Shown: positions 9,368 to 16,748 of the stretch, piece by piece
Numbering within the stretch: position 1 is the first letter of the stretch
Layout of the letters: each line of letters begins with the position of its first letter
Assembly: GCF_016802725.1 (NCBI RefSeq)
Contig: NC_052671.1
Coordinates: 24,310,728-24,374,727, forward strand
From: Solenopsis invicta
Taxonomy: Eukaryota > Arthropoda > Insecta > Hymenoptera > Formicidae
Direction of reading: 5' to 3'
DNA: 64,000 nt
Program-made: the position numbers and the translations under genes
Notes under the pieces: model-generated
Told to the model about the DNA's origin: nothing
What the model saw: the letters and a program-made list of their open reading frames with translations, nothing else
Databases searched by the model: none

Positions 9368-9823
9368 ATGTCGGTCATTTTCAACTCCTGTTGGCCAAGA
9401 AGAAACCGAGGAGAAGAAACAAAAGAGGCTTTGCGCGCCCTGAATACTGCTAGACTTATAATGGATCTCAAATGCGTCACCACCATAAGCGGACGCCCGA
9501 TGTATCAACGATTCGGCAACCATTGCAAGATTTGCGAAAATTGCTATATAACAATGTCAAACGAAATGCAAAAGGAACACGTGGCCGTGGCGCCACATCT
9601 TCTGATCTATATGAATTTTCTCTATAATCAAGAAAAATGCGCTATTTGTCGAAAAGAGATGGTGAAGTATAACGACGCCGAGGAATGTCAGGACTGCCTT
9701 AACACATTTGAGCATGCGGACATCATACGCCTGAAACTCGGATGGGGTTACCCATGTATTAAACCAAACAAATGCCAGAGAGCCGACCGAACCAACCGAA
9801 GCGTGACCGCCGTTCGCTGTTAA
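9368..9823 (+). CDS. Cys-rich accessory protein 2 (copy A)
   Basis: 151 aa from ATG 9368; an upstream in-frame TTG at 9353 is not needed. It is a paralogue of Cys-rich 1: LKCVTTISGR, CKICENCYITMS (C-x2-C-x2-C), a His residue in APHLL, CAICRKEM, then CQDCLNTFEHAD. The shared spacing suggests a conserved metal-binding fold. The N-terminus is Arg/Glu-rich (CWPRRNRGEETKE) and the C-terminus is basic. Function is unknown. As the last ORF of the element, in the position where complex retroviruses carry small regulatory proteins, a regulatory or host-interaction role is a guess only. It is open in both copies. Confidence 0.75.
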   Translation: MSVIFNSCWPRRNRGEETKEALRALNTARLIMDLKCVTTISGRPMYQRFGNHCKICENCYITMSNEMQKEHVAVAPHLLIYMNFLYNQEKCAICRKEMVKYNDAEECQDCLNTFEHADIIRLKLGWGYPCIKPNKCQRADRTNRSVTAVRC

Positions 9824-9977
9824 CAATGATTAGGTAGTCTTGTAAATACCAATGCAAAAAAAAACGCAAAAGAAGAAACGACGAAAAAAATATTTGATCT
9901 ACGCAGAAGAAAAATATATATATACATATTCAATAAACAAAAGAAAAGACCTATTATATTGATAAAAAAAATATATA
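9824..9977 (+). other. 3' untranslated tail of copy A
   Basis: A-rich low-complexity sequence with AATAAA at about 9931-9936. It matches copy B (14.66-14.79 kb) up to about 9961. No LTR or clear polypurine tract follows; the Tc1 element begins at 9978 after the TA at 9976-9977. Confidence 0.6.
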
Positions 9978-10040
9978 CACTACTCAAAAGAAAATAGGGA
10001 ACACTTTCCAGACACCAAAAATTAGGCTATTTTCAAATGA

Positions 10041-10700
10041 CTGTAACTCTGTGAAAAATCATCGTAGATAAAAAATAAAAAAAGCATTTTGAAGCTTGAA
10101 GATCCAACTTTAACGCTCTATCAGCAGATTTTCAAAATTCTTTTAACTTCCTTGTCTTATGCAGTAAAAAAGCACACCCTGTTTTGTTCCTTAAAATTTC
10201 GTATTTTTGACACTTTGCAGCTCGACCAACAAATTTTTTTCGAACAATTCAAGTAAAGCTTCATAAACTACAAAATTTTGCCTACAAAATGCTTTTTTTA
10301 AAATTTCTCTATGATTTTTTTTGACCGAGTTACGCTACTTTGAAGCTAAACCTGCATTTTTTACAAATGATATCCGTACTCCGTGAAAAATCATCGTAGA
10401 CAAAAAATCAAAAAACCATTTTAAAGCTCGAAGTTCCAGCTTTAACATGCTGTTAATGGTTTTCAAAAATTTTCTCAATTTCTTAGTACTATGCCCCAAA
10501 AAAGATACACTGTTTTTTCCTTAAAATAACGTATTTTTAACAGCCTGTAGCTCAATAAAAAAATTTTTCTCGACAAATCCAATGCAAGTGCCATAAAGTA
10601 TGACATTTTCTCTACAAAATGCTTTTTTTAAAGTTTTCCCTACGATTTTTTTTGACCGAGTTACAAGACTTTGAAGATATACATTTTTTACAGTACATTT
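10041..10700. repeat. Two diverged ~330-bp subterminal repeats (left arm of Tc1)
   Basis: Units at 10041-10369 and 10370-10700 share blocks such as CGTGAAAAATCATCGTAGA, the TTCCTTAAAAT...CGTATTTTT block and GACCGAGTTAC. Mirror copies lie in the right arm at about 12970-13630. They may be transposase-binding subterminal repeats. Confidence 0.6.
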
Positions 10701-10783
10701 TTCCGAAAAATGACGTCTACCGCCGACATTAGCATTACCCAATGTGCACCACGTGGAGGTTGTCGGTCGGATTTTTGCACATC

Positions 10784-10795
10784 GTGTGTGTGTGT

Positions 10796-10837
<42 letters not shown>
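10784..10837. repeat. (GT)n microsatellite
   Basis: Dinucleotide run in the left Tc1 arm, interrupted once near 10801. The mirror (CA)n run is at about 12815-12882 and is longer, so the arms have diverged slightly here. Confidence 0.9.
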
Positions 10838-10847
<10 letters not shown>

Positions 10848-10946
10848 CACAGCAGAGATAAGGACCCCGCAGTTCGTCACTTCTGCAGTATTTAATGACT
10901 CCAAACCCTCTCTGCTGTGTGTGTATGCGCTCGCGCGCATGAGAGT

Positions 10947-11960
10947 TCAATAGTGTGTATTTCCTCCTCTCTGATCAATTACTGCTTGCAAGCGTTCTCG
11001 CATATTTATACATCTTGCAATACGATCTTGCGGAATGTTGTGCCAAATTTCCGTTAAAATTTCTCCCAATTCTTCTAAATTTCGCGGCTGTTCCTCGCGA
11101 CGCCTTAATCGTCGTTCCATTTCATCCCAAATGTGCTCGATTGGATTTAAGTCCGGGCTATTGGCGGGATGATTTAACAGTCTAATTGCGTGTCGTTGAA
11201 AAAAACGTCGCGTTATATTCGCCGTATGAGGTCGAGCGTTGTCCTGCATAAAAATAAAGTTCCGACAGGTTCGATTTAATAGCAAAACGTGTGGTCGTAG
11301 AATATCGTTGATATAACGAACACCCGTCATTGCCGGAGGTGGCAGGATCACTAGATCACTTCGTCTTGTAAGTGATATACACCCCCACACCATCACGGAA
11401 CCGCCGTTGTATGATCGTATTGGCATAACGCAACGTCGATCATAGCGTTCATTTCGTCGATGCCAAGTACGTATACGAGCATCATTGCCATAAAGGCAAA
11501 AACGTGATTCGTCGGAGAAATATACATTTCTCCAATCCCTAGCGGTCCAATTTATGTGATCGCGCGCAAATTGATAACGTACTTGGCGATGTACGAGTGT
11601 GAGTCTTGGTACTTGTGCACGAACACGAGAACGAAGACCGGCTTCTCTCAAACGGTTGCGAATTGTTTGTTCGCACACATGGCGCAAATGAATGTCATTA
11701 CGAATGTTTCTTGCGGTAATTATTCGTCTTTCTAATGCATAACGAACAATGGCTCGATCTTGTCTATTTGTCGTTAATCGAGAACGACCACTACCTTCAC
11801 GTCTCGTGTAATTTCCCGTGTCTTGATATCGTAACCAAGCTCTACTCACTACGGACACAGATGCACCAATATCTTGCGCCACATAACGCATACTAAAACC
11901 TTGTTGCCAAAGCGCAATTATGCGTGCAACTTCTACGGCCGATAAATGTCTACGCGGCAT
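10947..11960 (-). CDS. Tc1-family transposase, DD34E, intact
   Basis: 337 aa from the Met at 11960 (MPRRHLSAVEVARII); the longer upstream frame to 12056 is less likely. The N-terminus has paired helix-turn-helix DNA-binding segments (IIALWQQGFSMRYVAQDIG, VVSRAWLRYQDTG, then a GRSRLTT linker). The catalytic domain has D (VYFSDESRF), D (FMQDNARPHTA) and E (SPDLNPIEHIWDE), with 34 residues between the second D and E, the Tc1 signature. WGCIS and NSPDLNP are family hallmarks. No stop or frameshift is seen and the length is normal for the family (~340 aa), so the protein could be active. It cuts and pastes the element at TA sites in the nucleus. Confidence 0.92.
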   Translation of the reverse strand: MPRRHLSAVEVARIIALWQQGFSMRYVAQDIGASVSVVSRAWLRYQDTGNYTRREGSGRSRLTTNRQDRAIVRYALERRIITARNIRNDIHLRHVCEQTIRNRLREAGLRSRVRAQVPRLTLVHRQVRYQFARDHINWTARDWRNVYFSDESRFCLYGNDARIRTWHRRNERYDRRCVMPIRSYNGGSVMVWGCISLTRRSDLVILPPPAMTGVRYINDILRPHVLLLNRTCRNFIFMQDNARPHTANITRRFFQRHAIRLLNHPANSPDLNPIEHIWDEMERRLRRREEQPRNLEELGEILTEIWHNIPQDRIARCINMRERLQAVIDQRGGNTHY

Positions 11961-12114
11961 TTTGAAAATTCCGTGTCGCTTATCACACTGCGAGAATCGC
12001 CGGCGTACTAAACAAAATTTTATTGTATTGAGCATGCAATGTTTACATATGGTCATCTTTGTCTAAAAAGAGATTTTTTTTAGACTAAGACGACTATATG
12101 TTTACAGTTCACAG

Positions 12115-12705
12115 GATTGGAGAAATGTATATTTCTCCGACGAATCATGTTTTTGCCTTTATGGCAATGATGCTCGTATACGTACTTGGCATCGACGAAA
12201 TGAACGCTATGATCGACGTTGCGTTATGCCAATACGATCCTACAACGGCGGTTCCGTGATGGTGTGAGGGTGTATATCACTTACAAGACGAAGTGATCTA
12301 GTGATCCTGCCACCTCCGGCAATGACGGGTGTTCGTTATATCAACGATATTCTACGACCACACGTTTTGCTATTAAATCGAACCTGTCGGAACTTTATCT
12401 TTATGCAGGACAACGCTCGACCTCATACGGCGAATATAACGCGACGTTTTTTTCAACGACACGCAATTAGACTGTTAAATCATCCCGCCAATAGCCCGGA
12501 CTTAAATCCAATCGAGCACATTTGGGATGAAATGGAACGACGATTAAGGCGTCGCGAGGAACAGCCGCGAAATTTAGAAGAATTGGGAGAAATTTTAACG
12601 GAAATTTGGCACAACATTCCGCAAGATCGTATTGCAAGATGTATAAATATGCGAGAACGCTTGCAAGCAGTAATTGATCAGAGAGGAGGAAATACACACT
12701 ATTGA
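12115..12705 (+). pseudogene. Inverted partial copy of the Tc1 transposase (C-terminal half)
   Basis: Right-arm copy starting in the middle of the catalytic domain (DWRNVYFSDES equivalent). It carries an Arg-to-Cys change just after the first Asp motif (DESCF), and TGG is changed to TGA near 12265 in the VMVWGC motif. The downstream 134 codons to 12705 are open and match the intact copy. It lacks the DNA-binding domain. Confidence 0.85.
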
Positions 12706-12804
12706 ACTCTCATGCGCGCGAGCGCATACACACACAGCAGAGAGGGTTTGGAGTCATTAAATACTGCAGAAGTGACGAACTGCGGGGTCCTTATCTCTGC
12801 TGTG

Positions 12805-12814
<10 letters not shown>

Positions 12815-12878
<64 letters not shown>

Positions 12879-12882
12879 ACAC
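12815..12882. repeat. (CA)n microsatellite
   Basis: Mirror of the (GT)n run in the left Tc1 arm; a longer perfect run. Confidence 0.9.
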
Positions 12883-13694
12883 GATGTGCAAAAATCCGAC
12901 CGACAACCTCCACGTGGTGCACATTGGGTAATGCTAATGTCGGCGGTAGACGTCATTTTTCGGAAAAATGTACTGTAAAAAATGTATATCTTCAAAGTCT
13001 TGTAACTCGGTCAAAAAAAATCGTAGGGAAAACTTTAAAAAAAGCATTTTGTAGAGAAAATGTCATACTTTATGGCACTTGCATTGGATTTGTCGAGAAA
13101 AATTTTTTTATTGAGCTACAGACTGTTAAAAATACGTTATTTTAAGGAAAAAACAGTGTTTTCATCTTTTTTGGGGCATAGTACTAAGAAATTGAGAAAA
13201 TTTTTGAAAACCATTAACAGCATGTTAAAGCTGGAACTTCGAGCTTTAAAATGGTTTTTTGATTTTTTGTCTACGATGATTTTTCACGGAGTACGGATAT
13301 CATTTGTAAAAAATGCAGGTTTAGCTTCAAAGTAGCGTAACTCGGTCAAAAAAAATCGTAGAGAAATTTTAAAAAAAGCATTTCGTAGGCAAAATGTTGT
13401 AGTTTATGAAGCTTTACTTGAATTGTTCGAAAAAAATTTGTTGGTCGAGCTGCAAAGTGTCAAAAATACGAAATTTTAAGGAACAAAACAGGGTGTGCTT
13501 TTTTACTGCATAAGACAAGGATGTTAAAAGAATTTTGAAAATCTGCTGATAGAGCGTTAAAGTTGGATCTTCAAGCTTCAAAATGCTTTTATTATTTTTT
13601 ATCTACGATGATTTTTCACCGAGTTACAGTCATTTGAAAATAGCCTAATTTTTGGTGTCTGGAAAGTGTTCCCTATTTTCTTTTGAGTAGTGTA

Positions 13695-14618
13695 TATATT
13701 TATGAATGAATTAGAAAAAGAAAAACGGCCTTTGGCCCTCCCTTTCGGTTTCTTTTGTGATTGTCAATGGCTTATTCCTTTGTTGCTAATTACTCGACTA
13801 TTCAGGTACGCTTGTGAAGCTCTGCTTTGCTCTCTTTGTTAGAGAGTAATTCTTTGGTGAGAAGGGAGTTTATTCATATATTTATATATATATATTAATG
13901 ATAATCAAATGCGTACTGCTTTTTCCCCGTTTATCATTAGTATCATTCTCTTATAATTGTTTATCTATATACTTTTCTTCGCTATATACATACATTTTGT
14001 TCGGGTGAAAACAGGAAAGAAAAAGGGTAATCATCGAATCCCCTTTCTATGTTTCTCTCGTGTTTCTAATTATTCATTTATTTGTTATTATTTACTTAAC
14101 TATGAAGACACGCTGGTGGAATTAAAATAGCACATTAAAAATGATTTTTCGGCGATGTACGTATCGTATGTTTGTGTACATATTCTTTACGCTTACTTAT
14201 TTATCTATTTATTTGTTTGTTTATTAACTACTTGGCGAAAGATATATTGTGCGGATATGGCATCTCATGAACTGTGAGTAATTGTGCTAAGATTAGAGCA
14301 GGCTATTTTATAGAGATGCAATCTCCACACCATACTTATCAAAAATCAATTAAATAATTATATGTCTACAGTAAACATTTCTAAATATTCTGTTACCTAT
14401 TAAACATTGTTTATAATATATATATATATTTATTTTTTTTCTTGCTAAATAGGTATGCTTGTTGTAAATATTCCCAAATATCGCCTCTAAATATTAGGTA
14501 ATATATTATAATGTGGCCCCCTTTTTATACTTGCTAAATAGATATTCTTACAAAGATATATATATTTTTTTGTATAAAAATTTTTTATTATTTATATATA
14601 AATTTATTTATTTATTTA

Positions 14619-14649
<31 letters not shown>

Positions 14650-14793
14650 TTTTTTTTTTTCAATATAATAGGTCTTTTCTTTTGAATACATATATATTTT
14701 TTTCTGCGTAGATCAATTATTTTTTCGTCGTTTCTTCTTTTGTGTTTTTTTTTCCCTTTTTTTTTTGGTATTTACAAGACTACTTAAGCATTG
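13695..14793. other. AT-rich spacer between the two retroelement copies; includes 3' tail of copy B
   Basis: About 1.1 kb with no convincing ORF. From about 14662 to 14793 it is the 3' tail of copy B (TTTATT near 14687 would not be in the tail's sense; no clear poly(A) site). It contains an (ATTT)n/(AT)n run near 14600-14651. No LTR ends matching the copy B 5' LTR are present, so the 3' LTRs of both copies are missing from the junction. Confidence 0.55.
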
Positions 14794-15249
14794 TTAACAG
14801 CGAACGGCGGTCACACTTCGGTTGGTTTGGCCGGCTCTCTGGCATTTATTTGCTTTAATACATGGGTAACCCCACCCGAGTTTCAGGCGTATGATGTCTG
14901 CATGCTCAAATGTGTTAAGGCAGTCCTGACATTCCTCGGCGTCGTTATACCTTACCATCTCTTTTCGACAAATAGCGCATTTTTCTTGATTATAGAGAAA
15001 ATTCATATGAATCAGGAGGTGTGGCGCCACGGCCACGTGTTCCTTTTGCATTTCGTTTGACATTGTTATATAGCAATTTTCGTAAATCTTGCAATGGTTG
15101 CCGAATCGTTGATACATCGGGCGTCCGCTTATCGTGGTGACGCATTTGAGATCCATTATAAGTCTAGCAGTATTCAGGGCGCGCAAAGCCTCTTTTGTTT
15201 CTTCTCCTCGGTTTCTTCTTGGCCAACAGGAGTTGAAAATGACCGACAT
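14794..15249 (-). CDS. Cys-rich accessory protein 2 (copy B)
   Basis: 151 aa from the ATG at 15249. It has the same motif order as the copy A protein (LKCVTTISGR, then C-x2-C-x2-C, CAICRKEM, CQDC). One metal-motif residue differs: copy A CKICENC is CKIYENC here, so a Cys is replaced by Tyr. That would weaken the first zinc site. A candidate splice acceptor (CAG) lies just upstream. The intact length in both copies is notable given the decay elsewhere. Confidence 0.75.
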   Translation of the reverse strand: MSVIFNSCWPRRNRGEETKEALRALNTARLIMDLKCVTTISGRPMYQRFGNHCKIYENCYITMSNEMQKEHVAVAPHLLIHMNFLYNQEKCAICRKEMVRYNDAEECQDCLNTFEHADIIRLKLGWGYPCIKANKCQRAGQTNRSVTAVRC

Positions 15250-15389
15250 CCTTGTGTACTGCAATCGACGATCAAGTAGTGATTATTGAAACCTTTAGTA
15301 CAAGGGAGGAAGAGCTCTCTTCCCTTGTTTTCTTGAATTAGTTCGGTATGTTCGAGAGATCGGATTTCAATTTTGTTCTTAATTTAATT

Positions 15390-15836
15390 TTATGCACCTC
15401 TCGTCACATACGTAATACTACGGTCGCACAGATCTCGAATTTCGCTTAGAGTCGCTACTACCGGTATTCCGTTTCCGGCATTTAGAAACGCTCTATCGGC
15501 TTGCTCAAATTTTTGGAGACAGCCTTCACATCGTTCGACTGCTTTGACTGTTACAGTTATCCTGTAGCAAATAGCACAGTAAGTCTGATTGCGTACCGCG
15601 TTTATGTGGACTAAATGATGTTTATAGAGGCGTTCATATTTAAGTCGCGTAGCAGAAGACAATGTTAAGTAACAATGGTGACAAATTTTTGAACAATTTT
15701 CGGAATGTTGAAATATCCTCGAGTTTCCTAAGCTGGTAACGCACCGAAGGTTGCTCAGGTACACAAAGTCTTCCCAGAATAATTCGCGACATTCCCTTTC
15801 TAGTTCTGGCCAATCGCGACAGAGAGCCTCCCTCAT
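15390..15836 (-). CDS. Cys-rich accessory protein 1 (copy B)
   Basis: 148 aa from the ATG at 15836. By eye the translated protein is identical to the copy A ORF over its whole length, in contrast to scattered changes in pol and env. All Cys and His of the putative metal-binding pattern are kept (CSKICHHC, CAIC, CEGC). An upstream ATTGCAG (AG at 15851-15852 on the complementary strand) repeats the splice-site pattern. No homologue is recognised. Confidence 0.75.
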   Translation of the reverse strand: MREALCRDWPELERECRELFWEDFVYLSNLRCVTSLGNSRIFQHSENCSKICHHCYLTLSSATRLKYERLYKHHLVHINAVRNQTYCAICYRITVTVKAVERCEGCLQKFEQADRAFLNAGNGIPVVATLSEIRDLCDRSITYVTRGA

Positions 15837-16099
15837 TCTATATGTATTTGCTGCAATAGGAAATTCATCGCCTTAGGTATACATATATATATATATATAT
15901 ATATATTTATGTGTTTGTAATACGTATGGCCTTCCATTTTTATGTATGCAAAAAAAAAAATTTTTATAACTCGATGAATTTCCTAACCGGGGAGTCCCTT
16001 TCTTCGACGTGTGTCGCGCTCAATGCTTAACATTAATTATCCTACTTGATGAATAATACTAGTTACTAATACTAATGTTATTATTTATACGCCTTTTTG
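15837..16099 (-). other. Spacer between Tudor and Cys-rich 1 ORFs (copy B)
   Basis: No gene. Contains an (AT)n run near 15884-15906 and the candidate splice acceptor of Cys-rich 1. It is homologous to 8524-8780. Confidence 0.6.
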
Positions 16100-16747
16100 T
16101 TAAACCGAAGGGTATGCATATGCCAGGATTCTTTCGGAGTCTTGAGCGTGGCCTAGTTTTACGAGGATGTCCTTGACGTCAAGTATTCCGCTCCCACATT
16201 CGTTTCTTATCTCCATCTTCACGAGCGCCGCTTCTTCTTCTACGTCCCCGACAATGCTGATCCATCCTTCCCATTGTTCAATTAAAAATTTTAGAAGATC
16301 TTTGGCCCGCCGGGGCCATATTCTTTTTACTGGGCAAGGTTCTGTATATGCTAATGCGCAAGGGATTGCCCGCCATTCAAAATCACGGAATCTTTCTTCG
16401 AGTTGATAGATTTCGCAATAGGGCCGCTCGATAATACGGGCCCAATCTTTTAGAAAAATAGTGGCTGTCCCATCCTCATAGGCACTAAGAATAACGCCAC
16501 GTTGCCATCTCCGTCTATCGTGAACGGCGACAATTTCATCTGCTTTAATGTCGTCGGGTCGGTGATGCAGCAGTCGCCCTCGTCGAGTCATCCGGCGTTG
16601 GAGCTCCTCTAACATTTCTTCGAAATCGTCTGTAGAATTTTGTAGATGAACCCAAATCAAGGTGGACGAGTCTACCCTTATTATTTTTACTTTCAGAGGG
16701 CTTCGAGTCAAAGTTGCCGTATTTATGTGGCCGATAGCAGTAGTCAT
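16100..16747 (-). CDS. Retroelement-encoded Tudor-like protein (copy B, intact frame)
   Basis: 215 aa from the ATG at 16747. The N-terminal strand (KVKIIRVDSSTLIWVHLQ, ~19-36) and helix (FEEMLEELQRRM, ~42-53) precede a core at ~68-115: DEIVAVHDRRRWQRGVIL with W81-R83, then IFLKDWARII with D101-W102. FRDFEWRAIPCAL (~120-132) and a C-terminal segment ending LVKLGHA follow. This order, split SN-like strands around a Tudor barrel, is that of extended Tudor domains, which bind methylated arginine on Piwi-family proteins in germline granules. The usual DYGN is DW-A-R here, so the aromatic cage is altered. The frame is intact, but a LINE sits directly before the ATG and cuts it off from the element's promoter and splice site. 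Confidence 0.72.
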   Translation of the reverse strand: MTTAIGHINTATLTRSPLKVKIIRVDSSTLIWVHLQNSTDDFEEMLEELQRRMTRRGRLLHHRPDDIKADEIVAVHDRRRWQRGVILSAYEDGTATIFLKDWARIIERPYCEIYQLEERFRDFEWRAIPCALAYTEPCPVKRIWPRRAKDLLKFLIEQWEGWISIVGDVEEEAALVKMEIRNECGSGILDVKDILVKLGHAQDSERILAYAYPSV

Positions 16748-16748
16748 C
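16733..16748. repeat. Target site duplication of R1-clade LINE, 3' side
   Basis: GATAGCAGTAGTCATC, identical to 20359-20374. Copy A has one copy of this sequence (reverse complement at 7876-7891), i.e. the unoccupied site. Confidence 0.95.

Larger units (their letters stand above)
1..9977 (+). mobile_element. Copy A of env-bearing Ty3/Gypsy retroelement (5' end outside window)
   Basis: Long LTR retroelement reading left to right. It starts inside the protease-RT region, because gag and the 5' LTR lie before base 1. It continues through RT, RNase H, integrase, an envelope-like gene, a Tudor-like ORF and two Cys-rich ORFs. It matches the minus-strand copy B (14.66-28.27 kb) throughout. Homology stops at about 9961, just before a Tc1 element inserted at 9978. 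No 3' LTR with the termini TGTTACGTCC/GGACGTAACA is visible after it. Copy A is dead: a frameshift at the RT active site, a stop and a frameshift in env, and a frameshift in the Tudor ORF. The 1,204-bp solo LTR inside env is shared with copy B. Confidence 0.9.
9978..13692. mobile_element. Palindromic Tc1-family element (3,715 bp)
   Basis: Flanked by TA on both sides (9976-9977 and 13693-13694), the Tc1/mariner target duplication. Both ends read CACTACTCAAAAGAAAATAG inward. The two arms (9978 to about 11539, and about 12115 to 13692) are nearly perfect inverted copies of each other, each about 1.57 kb. The ~575-bp centre contains the N-terminal half of the transposase. The minus-strand ORF is intact, while the right arm holds the C-terminal half of the same gene in the opposite orientation. 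So it is either a Tc1 element with an inverted duplication of its 3' half or a foldback product. Confidence 0.9.

Noticed and set aside
10735..10950. His/Thr- and Val/Cys-rich frames over the GT/CA runs
   Set aside because: Microsatellite translation, not proteins.
13060..13335. 91-codon frame in the right Tc1 arm
   Set aside because: Lies in the subterminal repeat, no homology, mirror in the left arm not open.
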